This document shows positions 47,702 through 58,200 of a DNA stretch of 64,000 nucleotides, one piece after another. The stretch covers positions 62,001 to 126,000 of the forward strand of contig JAIOPV010000039.1 in the NCBI GenBank assembly GCA_021413735.1, given 5' to 3'. The translations under genes and the position numbers were made by a program. The stretch's first letter is position 1. Each line of letters begins with the position of its first letter. The notes beneath the pieces were generated by a model, which saw only the letters and a list, made by a program, of their open reading frames with translations, was not told the origin of the DNA and did no database searches. The stretch is from Planctomycetota bacterium (GTDB taxonomy: Bacteria; Planctomycetota; Planctomycetia; Gemmatales; Gemmataceae).

Positions 47702-47864
47702 GGGTCACCTCGTCCGGGAGGAGGACAATCCCCACAAGATGAATCGAACCGTGACGGCAGCTTGCATGAATAATTCCGGTTACCACGACGGGTTGACCTT
47801 GCCCCGTTCACGCCGCCTGGGTTAGCTTCCCGCAGCCACCGTAGATTGCCAGGAGGGCCGGGAC

Positions 47865-48899
47865 GTGACGCGCAAACGGAAATGGATGCTCGGAATCGGC
47901 CTCGTGGCAGGGGTCGCTCTCGCTGGCGTGGGAACCTGGGTGGTTTTGAACTTTGCCGATCTCAAGGCGAGTTACGCAGTCAGCCAACTCCGCAAAGCAC
48001 CCACCGACGAAGAACGTGCGAAAGCCGCTGACTCGCTGATCGCGATGGGCGAACCGGGTCTGAAGCGACTCGTGGAGTTAGTGCGCTGTCCCGATCAGCA
48101 CTGTCGAACGGCTGCCGCCACTGCGCTCGACCGATACCTCGACACGCTGCCCGATGGCGATTCGCGAGCCGTCGCGCTGGTTGGGCAAGTTCTTGAAGGC
48201 TTCCCGACAGCCGAGGCCAGCGGGCAAGCAGCCGTTCTAGAAATGCTGCCCGTCATGCTGAAGAAGACGGGCAACATTCACGCGACGAAATGCAAGGCTG
48301 TGGTTGCGGCAGGGTTGAAGATGCCGGAACCCGCGAGGCGAGTGTTCACGACGCGGTTGGCGATGCACCCTGAAGTGCAAATGGGCAACGAACTCGTTCC
48401 ATTGCTGACGGCTCCGGAAGCTGAAGTTCGGCAGGCAGCGTTGTTCGCGGTCGCTGCGGTCGAAGGCGAACCGCTCCTCGGTGACGAAGAACTGTTTCAC
48501 TTCCTGCACGATTCGGACGAAGGCGTTCGCAAGGTGTGTCGCGATGCTCTCGTGGGTCGGGATCGTTCGGAAATCGAGATCGCACTCGGTCGGCGGCTCA
48601 CAGACCCCGATCCCGTGGAACGGCTGAAACTGCTACTCGATCTGCGGTACGACGACGACGTGGCCGACCCTGAACCGTGGCTTGAGCGCCTCAGCAGGGA
48701 TGTCGAGCCTGCAGTTCGAGTCGGTGCGGCACGAGTGGCGATTGAAGTTTCCGTTGTGCGGCAACTGAATTGTCCGGGGTGGATTGGCAGAGTCACAGAC
48801 GCGGACCCCGACCCCACGGTGCGCCGCATTGCTGGTTACTTCCGTCGGCAGGTCGCGAGCCGAGTTGATATGAATGTGCGGCCGGTCGGAGCACCCTAA
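47865..48899 (+). CDS. Membrane-anchored HEAT-repeat protein
   Basis: 344 residues from GTG, with AGGAGG nine bases upstream. An N-terminal anchor (GIGLVAGVALAGVGTWVVL) precedes helical repeats, for example AKAADSLIAMGEPGLKRLV, QAALFAVAAVEGEPLL and AVRVGAARVAIEVS. Repeats of this sort serve as a binding scaffold. No catalytic motif. Confidence 0.82.
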   Translation: MTRKRKWMLGIGLVAGVALAGVGTWVVLNFADLKASYAVSQLRKAPTDEERAKAADSLIAMGEPGLKRLVELVRCPDQHCRTAAATALDRYLDTLPDGDSRAVALVGQVLEGFPTAEASGQAAVLEMLPVMLKKTGNIHATKCKAVVAAGLKMPEPARRVFTTRLAMHPEVQMGNELVPLLTAPEAEVRQAALFAVAAVEGEPLLGDEELFHFLHDSDEGVRKVCRDALVGRDRSEIEIALGRRLTDPDPVERLKLLLDLRYDDDVADPEPWLERLSRDVEPAVRVGAARVAIEVSVVRQLNCPGWIGRVTDADPDPTVRRIAGYFRRQVASRVDMNVRPVGAP

Positions 48900-48903
48900 A
48901 ACA

Positions 48904-48920
48904 TGGTCCCGGTGGGACCA
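48904..48920. terminator. Possible transcription-end hairpin
   Basis: TGGTCCC and GGGACCA flank a 3-base loop, four bases after the HEAT gene stop. There is no U-tract, so termination is uncertain. Confidence 0.35.
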
Positions 48921-48978
48921 CCGCTTCACCTATTTTCCGTGTACAATCCGGGGCATCCTATTTCCCCGGAGTTTTCCC

Positions 48979-49956
48979 GTGAAACGCTGCATTCTCGCCA
49001 TCGCATTTCTGCTCGCGATGCCACACCTCGCAACCGCTGCTGATGCTGAAGTTCGTATCGAGTCAGATTTCATAGAAGTCGAAACTGACGCACTCTTGGT
49101 CAAAATTAAGACGAAGGGTTACGTCAGCGGCACTACTGCTGGCGGTCTGCTCGACAAGAAAACCAAGGCTCGCGATCTCGGCTTCGGTCTGCATGTCATG
49201 GACTTTCTGCTCGCTCCGGGCTGGCGTGAAGACGAGTACATGCGCGACGCGAAACTACACGGCGACCTGCCGAAGCACTTCGTCGAGGGGCCGCAGGTCT
49301 GCACGAAGGCGAAGGAGTTGAAGCCGGAGATCATTCGCGGGAAGGGCTTCGTTGCGATCAAGTTTCACTTCACATTCACCGACCCGGGCAAGGGCTACAA
49401 AGCTGGTTCGACGTGGGAGCAAACGCTCGTGTTCCAACCTGGCCTGCGATACTTCCTCTCAGCGGAGAAGATCACGAGTGTGAACAGCGTCGATGGGCTA
49501 TTTTATCGCATCGACATGCCAGGGCACATCAAACACAAGAACGGCGACACGTTCGAGCAGGTGTATTTGAGCTATCTCGAAAAGCCGTATATCTCCGCGT
49601 CGGAGTTCAAGGACGACTTCGGCCCAGATGCCAAGTTCCTCTATCAACGTAAGGACAGCAAGATTCCCGATCGCATGATTCGTGCGTATCAGGTGAAGCT
49701 CGATGGCAAGCCAGGCCCGTGGCTCGCGGGTATGACACTTGATCCTTCCATCGTGTGCGAAGCGTGGTGCCATCAACGCAGCTACATCTGCTTCATTGAG
49801 GAGTTGAACCGGCGTGCGGTGAAGGCCGGCGACAGCTTCGGAGCAGCGTATGTGGTGGGGTGGTTCGACGATGTGAAGGAGATGGAGAAGGTGTACGACA
49901 GCTTGAAGGGCAAGACGAAGATCATCGTCGGCAAGGACAGTTTCAAGTTGGAGTGA
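48979..49956 (+). CDS. Secreted hypothetical protein
   Basis: 325 residues from GTG (GGAG upstream) with a signal peptide ending ATAADA. It has many beta strands (VRIESDFIEVETDALLVKI, FRIDMPGHIKHKN-like segments) and resembles carbohydrate-associated secreted proteins of planctomycetes, but I cannot name a family. A TACAAT at 48942 may be its -10. An S46 peptidase gene follows 53 bases later. Confidence 0.75.
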   Translation: MKRCILAIAFLLAMPHLATAADAEVRIESDFIEVETDALLVKIKTKGYVSGTTAGGLLDKKTKARDLGFGLHVMDFLLAPGWREDEYMRDAKLHGDLPKHFVEGPQVCTKAKELKPEIIRGKGFVAIKFHFTFTDPGKGYKAGSTWEQTLVFQPGLRYFLSAEKITSVNSVDGLFYRIDMPGHIKHKNGDTFEQVYLSYLEKPYISASEFKDDFGPDAKFLYQRKDSKIPDRMIRAYQVKLDGKPGPWLAGMTLDPSIVCEAWCHQRSYICFIEELNRRAVKAGDSFGAAYVVGWFDDVKEMEKVYDSLKGKTKIIVGKDSFKLE

Positions 49957-50009
49957 GGCCACGCCGTAAAATGCAACAGTCCAATTACACACTACACCAG
50001 CGGTGCATC

Positions 50010-52073
50010 ATGCGATCTCGAAGCCTTGCGTTCGCGGTGGTCGTGCTCGGAGGATTCACAATGACGGCAAGTTCTGACGAAGGCATGTGGTTGCTCGATG
50101 CGCCGCCGCGAGACTACCTCAGGAAGCAATACGGTTTCGAGTTGACCGACGCTTGGCTCAAGAACGCCATGCTTGCGTCGGTGCGGCTCAACAGCGGCGG
50201 TTCAGGTGGCTTCGTGTCGCCGGATGGCTTGCTCGTCACGAACCACCACGTCGCGGCTGACTCCGCTCAGAAGCTCAGCAAGCCCGGTTTCGACCTCTAC
50301 AACGACGGTTTCTACGCCGAGACTCGGGACAAAGAACTGAAGTGTCCCGACCTCGAAATCAACGTGTTGCAGAAGATCACAGACGTCACGAAAGAAGTGA
50401 ACGCGGCCGTGAAGCCCGAGATGAAACCCGCCGAGGCGTTCGCGGCTCGCCGGACCATCATGGGCAAGATCGAGCAGGATTCGCTGAAAGAAACTGGCCT
50501 GCGGTCTGATGTGGTGACGCTTTACAACGGCGGTGCATACCACCTTTACCAGTACAAGAAGTACACCGACGTTCGGCTCGTGTTCTCTCCCGAAAAAGCG
50601 ATTGCGAGCTTCGGCGGCGACGTCGATAACTTCGAGTTCCCGCGAATGAATCTCGACGTGGCGTTCTTTCGCGCTTACGAGAACGACAAGCCGATCAAGA
50701 CGCCGAACTACTTCAAATGGAGCGAAACCGGTCCGAAGGAAAACGACCTGGTGTTTGTCACCGGACACCCAGGCACAACGCAACGCCTCGAAACGCTGGC
50801 GAAGTTGAAGCATCGCCGCGATTATACGTTGCCATACACGCTGTACCGATTGCGAACGCTTGAAGCGGCGTTGTCGCAGTTCGGAATGCAAAGCCCCGAG
50901 AAGGCCCGACAGGCGGGGACCGACCAACACAGCGTCGCCAATGCTCGCAAGGCGTTCAGCGGTCAGTTGCAGGGCTTGCTCGATCCCGCCATCATCGAGC
51001 AGAAAGCAAAATCCGAGGCATCGCTCGGCGACGCCGCCGGTAATGACGCTGCGTTCAAAAACGCCATCGCACAAATCGCGGACATCCAGGCGAAGTATCG
51101 TGAATTTGAGAAGCCCTTCGGGCTTCTCGAAACGGGGCAGGCGTTCTTCTCGCCGCTGTTCGGCATCGCCCGCCACTGCGTCCGCATGGCCGACGAGCTG
51201 CCGAAGGATCCCAAAGACCGCCTCCGCGAATACCGTCCGTCGAACCTCGATTCGCTGAAGTTCGCGTTGTTCAGCCCAGCCCCGATTTACCCCGAACTCG
51301 AACGTGCGAAGCTCACGGCATCGCTCACGTTCCTCGCAGAGAACCTCGGTGGCGACTCTGAAATCGTGAAGCTCGTGCTCGCAGGCAAGAACCCCGCGTC
51401 GCGTGCGGATGAGCTGGTCAACGGCACAAAGTTGTTCGACCCAGCCGAACGCAAGAAGCTCGTTGACGGCGGCAAGGCAGCGATCGACGCAAGTAAAGAT
51501 CCGATGATTCTGCTCGCCAAGGCGATTGACGCCGAGGCTCGCAAACTTCGCACGAGGTACGAGAACGAAGTCGAGGAACCCGAACGGCAGGCATATGCGG
51601 CGCTCGCAGATATCCGCTTCAAGGCACTCGGGAGTTCGGTTGCTCCGGATGCGACGTTCACGCTGCGGCTCGCGTTCGGAACAGTGAAGGGCTACGAGGT
51701 TGGGGGCGAGAAGTTGCCGTTCCACACGACGTTCGGCGGGGCGTTCGATAAGTCCACGCAGCTCGGCGGCAAGGAACCGTTCGATCTGCCGAAGCGCTGG
51801 CTCGACGGGAAGGCGAAACTCGATCTGGAGACGCCGTTCAATTTCATCTCGACGGCAGACACGATCGGCGGCAACTCAGGCAGCCCCGTGCTGAATCGCG
51901 ACGGCGAACTCGTTGGCATCAACTTCGACCGCAATCGCCATGGGTTGGTGCGAAACTTCGTCTACACGGACCTTCAAGCCCGGCACATCGCCGTACACTC
52001 GAAGTCGGTTCTGGAGGCGCTTCGCAAGTTGTATCCAGCAGCTCCGCTGGTCAAGGAACTGACCGGCAAGTGA
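50010..52073 (+). CDS. S46 family dipeptidyl peptidase (DPP7/DPP11-like)
   Basis: 687 residues with a signal peptide. DEGMWLLDAPPRDYLRKQYG is the S46 N-terminal signature; the chymotrypsin-fold triad is visible as TNHHVA (His79/80) and GGNSGSPVLN (Ser623). The long helical insert (about 260-530) is as in the family. It cuts dipeptides from peptide N-termini in the periplasm; the residue in place of DPP11's Arg673 would set specificity, and I cannot judge it. ATG at 50010 starts the signal peptide. Confidence 0.93.
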   Translation: MRSRSLAFAVVVLGGFTMTASSDEGMWLLDAPPRDYLRKQYGFELTDAWLKNAMLASVRLNSGGSGGFVSPDGLLVTNHHVAADSAQKLSKPGFDLYNDGFYAETRDKELKCPDLEINVLQKITDVTKEVNAAVKPEMKPAEAFAARRTIMGKIEQDSLKETGLRSDVVTLYNGGAYHLYQYKKYTDVRLVFSPEKAIASFGGDVDNFEFPRMNLDVAFFRAYENDKPIKTPNYFKWSETGPKENDLVFVTGHPGTTQRLETLAKLKHRRDYTLPYTLYRLRTLEAALSQFGMQSPEKARQAGTDQHSVANARKAFSGQLQGLLDPAIIEQKAKSEASLGDAAGNDAAFKNAIAQIADIQAKYREFEKPFGLLETGQAFFSPLFGIARHCVRMADELPKDPKDRLREYRPSNLDSLKFALFSPAPIYPELERAKLTASLTFLAENLGGDSEIVKLVLAGKNPASRADELVNGTKLFDPAERKKLVDGGKAAIDASKDPMILLAKAIDAEARKLRTRYENEVEEPERQAYAALADIRFKALGSSVAPDATFTLRLAFGTVKGYEVGGEKLPFHTTFGGAFDKSTQLGGKEPFDLPKRWLDGKAKLDLETPFNFISTADTIGGNSGSPVLNRDGELVGINFDRNRHGLVRNFVYTDLQARHIAVHSKSVLEALRKLYPAAPLVKELTGK

Positions 52074-52102
52074 AAGAACCTAACCTCACGCACGGAGCCA
52101 CC

Positions 52103-52810
52103 ATGGCCACTTCCACCGCCAAGAAATCGAAGTTCCACACGTTCGCGGACGTTCAGGAACGGCTCGGGAACATCCCCGAAGCCCGCATCCTGTCGTTCCC
52201 CGCTCCGGGAACTGCGACCGTGCAAGACTTGCTCGATTCGTCGATTACTGGAGATCGCGGCTGTGAACTCGTGGAAGGCATTCTTGTGCAGAAAGCGATG
52301 GGATTCCACGATGACTATATCGGGTCGTGGCTCATCCACCTTTTCCTGACGTATCTTGATACGAACAATCTCGGCGCTGTGTCGGGAGCACAAGGATTGA
52401 TTCGTTTCAAACTCGACCTCGTGCGAGTTCCCGATGTTGCTTTCATTCGCTGGGATAGCGTCGAGGACCCCGACGAAATCGAGAACCCCGCTGGAGCGTT
52501 TCTCGAATACCCGCCAGACCTCGCGGTTGAAGTGCTGAGTCCGGGCAACACCCGCAAGGAAATGGAAATCAAGCTCGGCGAATACGCGAAGGCCGGTGTC
52601 AAACTTGTGTGGTATGTCGATCCGGAACGCAAGGAAGTTGACGTATTCCCGAAGGCAAACGCGAAGCGCAAGCAGACGTTCGACATCAACGGCACGCTCG
52701 ACGGAGGGGACGTGTTGCCGGGGTTCACGCTACCGGTCGCGAAGATCTTCGAGAAACGAGCGCCCGCGAAGAAGCCCGGCAAGAAGGGCAAGCCCAATGG
52801 CAAGCGATGA
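52103..52810 (+). CDS. Uma2 family protein (second), with basic tail
   Basis: 235 residues. Uma2 core GCELVEGILVQKAMGFHDDY, VRVPDVAFI, DLAVEVLSPGNTRKEMEIK and GVKLVWYVDPERKEV, with the PD-(D/E)xK-like acidic residues. An additional 40-residue N-terminal stretch and a lysine-rich tail (APAKKPGKKGKPNGKR) differ from the copy at 31826; the tail may bind nucleic acid. GGAG precedes the ATG. A GTG at 52070, overlapping the peptidase stop, is an alternative start. Confidence 0.87.
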   Translation: MATSTAKKSKFHTFADVQERLGNIPEARILSFPAPGTATVQDLLDSSITGDRGCELVEGILVQKAMGFHDDYIGSWLIHLFLTYLDTNNLGAVSGAQGLIRFKLDLVRVPDVAFIRWDSVEDPDEIENPAGAFLEYPPDLAVEVLSPGNTRKEMEIKLGEYAKAGVKLVWYVDPERKEVDVFPKANAKRKQTFDINGTLDGGDVLPGFTLPVAKIFEKRAPAKKPGKKGKPNGKR

Positions 52811-52870
52811 CTTCGGAGTGGTCGCCTCGCGAGGTTTCGGTAACCTCACTCGAACCCCCGGAGAACCGAC

Positions 52871-53755
52871 ATGAAACTGCAAGGCATTATCCCACCAGTC
52901 ATCACGCCGATGACTCCCGATCAAGAAGTCGACCTGCCTGGCCTGCGACGCCACATCGACTGGATGATCTCGCATCGCGTTCACGGCATCTTCGTCCTCG
53001 GCACAACCGGCGAGTTCTACGGCCTCGATGAGTCCGAGAAGCAAGCCGTCGTCGCGGACGCGGTCGCACACGTCGCCGGGCGAATGCCGGTGTACGCGGG
53101 CACTGGAGCTGAGACGACTCGCGAAGTGATTCGCCTCACTCGCATGGCCGAGAAGGAAGGCGCGAATGGCGTGTCAGTCATTACGCCGTACTTCATCAAG
53201 CCGTCGCAGCCAGAACTCATCGACCACTTCAAGCGAGTCGCCGAAAGCACGAAGCTGCCGGTCGTGCTGTACAACAACCCGGCCACCTGTGGTGGCGTCA
53301 GCATCGAACCCGATACCGTGTCGAAACTCGCGCAGGTGTCGAACATAATCGGCATCAAGGATTCGTCTGGCGATCTGCAAAACACCATCGAGATCATCCG
53401 CAACACGCCTCGCGAAACGTTCTCTGTGCTGAACGGTCGTGATACGCTCATCCTCGCGGCATTGCAGTTCGGAGCACAGGGCGCGATTCCCGCGTCGTGC
53501 AACATCGCTCCGGAACTGTGCGTGGGGCTCTACGAGTCATTCGCGAAAGATGATATTCCCGCTGCGAAGGAATATCAGTCGCGGCTTCACCCCGTTCGGA
53601 TGGCGATGAGTCTCGGCACAGGGAACGGCGCGATCAAGGAAGCACTGACTCTGCTCGGTCGGTCGTGCGGGCCGAACCGTTCGCCGATCTCGCCGTTGTC
53701 CGATGACAAGAAGGCGAAACTGCGAAGCATTCTGGAGAAGGCTGGGTTGCTGTAA
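52871..53755 (+). CDS. DapA/NanA family lyase
   Basis: 294 residues, class I aldolase barrel. Schiff-base Lys163 lies in IIGIKDSSGD and the catalytic Tyr134 in VVLYNNPA; the phosphate/carboxylate site GTTGEFYGL has the GTTGE of the family. The Arg that binds the second carboxylate in true DapA is not obvious, so it may be a sugar-acid lyase (KDG aldolase or N-acetylneuraminate lyase type) rather than lysine biosynthesis. No lysine gene is nearby. It stops three bases before a converging gene. Confidence 0.9.
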   Translation: MKLQGIIPPVITPMTPDQEVDLPGLRRHIDWMISHRVHGIFVLGTTGEFYGLDESEKQAVVADAVAHVAGRMPVYAGTGAETTREVIRLTRMAEKEGANGVSVITPYFIKPSQPELIDHFKRVAESTKLPVVLYNNPATCGGVSIEPDTVSKLAQVSNIIGIKDSSGDLQNTIEIIRNTPRETFSVLNGRDTLILAALQFGAQGAIPASCNIAPELCVGLYESFAKDDIPAAKEYQSRLHPVRMAMSLGTGNGAIKEALTLLGRSCGPNRSPISPLSDDKKAKLRSILEKAGLL

Positions 53756-53758
53756 GCG

Positions 53759-55057
53759 TTACGGCCGTTGAAGAATCCCACGACCCGGATCGCGAGGTTT
53801 GGGGTCGATGCTTCGCGGCTCGTAAATCAAGTTGGTGCCGCCACGGACAAGCGGAGTCTCCCCAGGCTCCATTCCAGGCGGCGTGATTCGCCACTTCTTG
53901 CCGGTGCACATCTCTCGCACGCCTTCGTTGAACAGTGCTGTCATCGCTTTCGGGTCGAAGTCCACAGCCGAGCCGGGAATCTCAAACTCCGCCGGGATTG
54001 CCGTCATGGAGAAGTTTTGACCGCGGATCGTGCAATACGTCCAGAGGCGAAACAAGTCGCCACGAGTCTGGGCATACAGGACTGTTTCCACGTTACTCGC
54101 GGCAATCGACAGCGCTCGCGGCTTAATCACCTTGGGGTCGGAAAACAGCTTGCCGGCCACGATCACGTACACGTCGCTGCCATACAGCGAACGTGCTTCG
54201 GGTGTGTCCGGCACATCGGGCGGGAAGTACGGCGGGGCCGAGAACAATCCCTGCGAAACGCCACCATCGGAATGCCTCTCAACGAGTAACCGGCCACCCA
54301 CTTCGATCTCGATTTCCGACGGTGGAAAGACGCCGGGGATTGCCGACGAGCCAAGCAGAACTCGCTTGATCGTGTCGCGATCACACGGCCGACCACGGGA
54401 AGCAATGGCCCCGATATCCCACACCACGAACCGCCGACTTTCGACTTCCGTGGTGCCGACATACAGCCGCCGTCCCTTCGAATGTTCAATCGCAATCTCG
54501 CGAACGATCTCGTCAGTGAGGACTCTGTCGATCTGGTCGGCGAGGGGTTTGTTATCCGCGAACGCCTCGGAAAATAAGCCGCGAATCGGCTTCGCCCGGA
54601 ACACGTCCTTGCGGCTCAGCGTCGTGTAGAACTCCTTCATCAGTGGATCGTATTGCGTGCCGAGGAACGCAAACGGGGCGATCAATGCCCCGGTGCTGAT
54701 GCCTGTCACCACATCGAATTGAGGGCGACCGCCGCACTGCGTCCAGCCGCACAGAACGCCAGCGGAGTAGGCACCGTATGAGCCACCCCCCGACAGGCAG
54801 AGGATCGTTCGCTTTGGTGGTATCACTGCGGGCTTGTTCTCGTCGCGAACCCGCATCACGAGGTTGTAGAAGTTCGGGATGCCAGTCCCGCGAGCAACTT
54901 GCATCTCCAGTTCGGGATCGACCAGGTTGTTCGAGTGGATACCCACTTCGGCAGGACTCGGTGCCCCACGAAATCCCTTCCGATTCGCGCAGCCGGGCAG
55001 CAAAGCGATTGCGAGAATCGCCCCACAAAGCCAGAGTTGGCGAAACGCTGCCATCAT
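53759..55057 (-). CDS. Patatin-like phospholipase lipoprotein
   Basis: 432 residues. Lipobox LLPGC (Cys23), then a patatin domain: oxyanion loop SGGGSYGAYSAG (89-100), nucleophile Ser121 in GISTG and Asp264 in DGGVSQ. All catalytic elements are intact. It likely cleaves acyl lipids at the membrane. The C-terminus (PLVRGGTNLIYEP...) is unassigned. Possible starts ATG at 55057 or 55054. It converges on the DapA-family gene; the kinase-FGE gene ends 156 bases upstream. Confidence 0.9.
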   Translation of the reverse strand: MMAAFRQLWLCGAILAIALLPGCANRKGFRGAPSPAEVGIHSNNLVDPELEMQVARGTGIPNFYNLVMRVRDENKPAVIPPKRTILCLSGGGSYGAYSAGVLCGWTQCGGRPQFDVVTGISTGALIAPFAFLGTQYDPLMKEFYTTLSRKDVFRAKPIRGLFSEAFADNKPLADQIDRVLTDEIVREIAIEHSKGRRLYVGTTEVESRRFVVWDIGAIASRGRPCDRDTIKRVLLGSSAIPGVFPPSEIEIEVGGRLLVERHSDGGVSQGLFSAPPYFPPDVPDTPEARSLYGSDVYVIVAGKLFSDPKVIKPRALSIAASNVETVLYAQTRGDLFRLWTYCTIRGQNFSMTAIPAEFEIPGSAVDFDPKAMTALFNEGVREMCTGKKWRITPPGMEPGETPLVRGGTNLIYEPRSIDPKPRDPGRGILQRP

Positions 55058-55213
55058 GCCCTGTGTGAAGGTCCAGCGTCCTGCCGTGATGTTGCAACTC
55101 TATAACTCACACGATTTGCGTTGCTGAAACAAGATCAGCGTGAGATGTGAACGACACGGAGCGGTTCGCTGGGTCGCCCCGTTTCTCAAACAGCATCCAG
55201 ACGGTGAAACACG

Positions 55214-58200
55214 TCAGGTCCGCGAGTCCGGCAGAACCATCACGATGCGGAAACCCAGAGCGTCGTAGCGAACGGCAGGATCGAACCAACTGCGATAAGT
55301 CGAACGACAGAACTTCGCGGAGTCGCCCCAACCACCGCCACGGAACACACGATCGGAACCCGTCTCCGGGCCACCGGGATCGGTTTGGTCTTCAGCGGAG
55401 TATTCCGCGTACCAGTCGAGGCACCATTCCCAGATGTTCCCGTGCATGTCGTGGATGCCCCAGGCGTTCGGAGCGAGCTGCCCCACGGGGTGCGTCTCTT
55501 TGCCGCTGTTCCCCTCGTACCAACCCGCTTTCTGGAGCGATTCCTCGCCGTCGCCGATGTTGTAATCGCTGGTCGACCCCGCCTTGCACGCATACTCCCA
55601 CTGGGCCTGTGTCGGCAAACGCACTTCAGCACGTCCCTTCAACTGCCGCGTCATCTGGCGACAAAACTTTCGGCTCTCTTCCCACAGTACTTGCTCAACG
55701 GGTCTGTCCGGGCCAGGAAAGTTACTCGGCTCGCTGCCCATCAATGCGGCCTTCCACTGAGCCTGCGTGACGGGATAGATGCCGATGAAGAAGCCTTTCG
55801 TGAGTGTGACCGTGTGAGCGGGTTTCTCGTCCGAGTTGGCATCGTCGCGATTGCTGCCCATTGTGAATGTGCCCGGAGGACACCACGCGAACGTCAACGG
55901 CAAGTCGCCCGGCAGCTTGATCGTGAACCTTTCGCCAGCCGTGCGACTCCGCCCAGGATGCAGCGGGTCTTTGCTGACGACCTCGGGCGGACGTGGCTCG
56001 GATGCGGGCTTCGATTCTTCCAGTGGGGGTTGCGCAATCTTGGGTGCTTCGACGGGCTGTACAACAGCGGGCGGTTCGGGTTGTTGAGCGACCTCGGGCG
56101 GTTCCGGCTGCTGTGCGATCTCTTCCGGAACGCTCTCGACGTGAGAAACATCAGGGGTTTCGGCAGGCTCCAACTCCTGAACCTCTTCGACAGTCTCGGA
56201 GAGTTCTGGGGTCTCGACCGCGTCCAACTCGTGGATTTCTTCGTCAGGTGGCGGTTCAGGGTCGTGGAGCGTCTCAGAAGGTTCCAGCTCCTCGACGGGT
56301 TCCAGTTCGTGAATTGCTGAGACTGGTCCAAGCACCTCAACTGGGTCCATATTCGCGAAGATATCTGCCGCTTCCGCAACTGCGGGCACTTCGATTGCCT
56401 CTGCCAGTGGAGCCGCGCTCGGAAAGAACGCATTCAGCGCATCGAGAACCTGATCGAAGTTCGAGAATCGTGCGTCGAGCGTCTCCGCGGTCGTTCTTTC
56501 GATGAGAGTCTGAAGGAGTGCTCGCTCGTCCACGGGAATGCTCGCCCAGTGATTCGGCAGCGGGAGCGTGGTCTGGAAGAGGAGGAACAGGCACGTCTTT
56601 CCGAAAGCATAAACGTCTGAGTGCGGCCCAACTGCGACACCCGGAAGCTTGCCTCGCTGTTCCGGCGAAGAAAACTCAAGCGATCGCGTCAGGCTGCGGT
56701 CGCGTGCCGTGGAACGTTTCGCCGCGATGTTCAAGCTCGCGTGATAAACCGCCTCGTGCGGCGCAGCCAACCCGAAGTCGATCACCCGCACGTCCCAGTC
56801 GGTTTCGATCATCCGCGACATGATGTTCGACGGTGCCAGATCACGATGCCAAACATTCTTCGCGTGTGCATCCCGGATCGCTTCCGCGATCTGAATTGCC
56901 ACCGGCAGGAAAACTTGCACTGGCATCGGGCCGTAGCGACGGATCACCGCGTCGAGCGTTTCCCCCGCGAAGTGTTCCATCACGAGGTACGGACGTTCCT
57001 TCCGGTTGCCCTTGTCGGTATCCGTGTTGGCGTAACCCCAACCGAGTACCCGAATGATGTGGCTGCCGGGGCGGTGTAGATCACGCAGAGTTCGCGCTTC
57101 GGAGAACACCGCACGGGGGTCGCGATCGAGGTTATCGTATCGCAGTGCCTTGATGACCACCGGCATCGGCTGCCCGTTGTCGTCGAGGTCTTCGGTATCG
57201 AAACAGCGGAACACCGTGCCAAATGCGCTGACACCCAGAACGGCGTCAATGTGGTAGCGTGCGGTGTCGAACGGGCGAAAGCGTGCGGCATCGAGTTTGG
57301 TGGCGCGGGCCAGTGCTTCCTTTGCTTCGGGCCATTTGTTTCCTTCGCATGCGTCCTTGTAGATTCGGTAGAAGTTATCGGCTTCCGCATTGGGATTGGC
57401 GTCGGTGCGTGCTTGTGCCGCTGCTGCGGTGTGGGCCGCACGCGCTTCCTTGAACAGACCGCAAGCGTCGAGATTGTCGCCGAGATTCTGCCAGTCGATC
57501 CACTCGACCAACTCGCCAGGAAGATGCCTCAGTCGCGCGTGAAAGTTCAGCATTCGGTCGCGTTCGTTGAACGCCTGAATCGTGAGCGGAGCATCGACAG
57601 CCGCAGCCACGACATGGTTCACGTCGCGCCATTCGCGCAACTCCTTGCGGAGTGTGCCGAGTTCATGAACCGCCCGACCGAACCAATCACTCAGCGGATC
57701 GAACAGCATATCGAAGTGTTCGAGAACGCCGACCGTGGGAACTTCGAGAAATGCGATTCCGCGTTCGCTGACTGCGGTCACCATCCGAATGGAATCGAAT
57801 GACAACCCGCGAGCGAGGTCGGGGTTGACCTCTACTTCGCGCCGGAAGAAGTACAGGAACGCCGCGGCGAGCAGTGGGATACCGTCTGGCGGTGCCAGCC
57901 GAATAGCCCGTGTGAGGTTGGGGGCTTCCATCGCGAGCGCGTCTGAGATCTTCGCGATTGCCTCCGGTGCGCCGGTGAGAAGTCTCGCGGCGTCGCCGCA
58001 GCGCCAGAGATCGACGATCATCACATTTCGATCGACGATCAGCGCGAGCCGACCTGCCTTTCGCAATCGAGCGAGTTCGGCACACGCCTGGAGGCGCAGC
58101 CCCGCGGGAGCCTGGTTCAATCCGGTTGGGGTGATGGTCAGGAAGCCTCGGATCAACTCGCGGAGAGCAGTGAGATCGTGACCGGGGAGCCAGGGCTTCA

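Noticed and set aside
50202-51725. 507-codon minus-strand open frame
   Set aside because: Antisense shadow of the S46 peptidase gene, whose catalytic motifs are on the plus strand.
55214-55330. DGR-type variable region at the C-terminus of the kinase-FGE protein
   Set aside because: FGE C-termini are common diversity-generating retroelement targets, but there is no reverse transcriptase or template repeat in the window and the codons are not rich in AAC/AAT.
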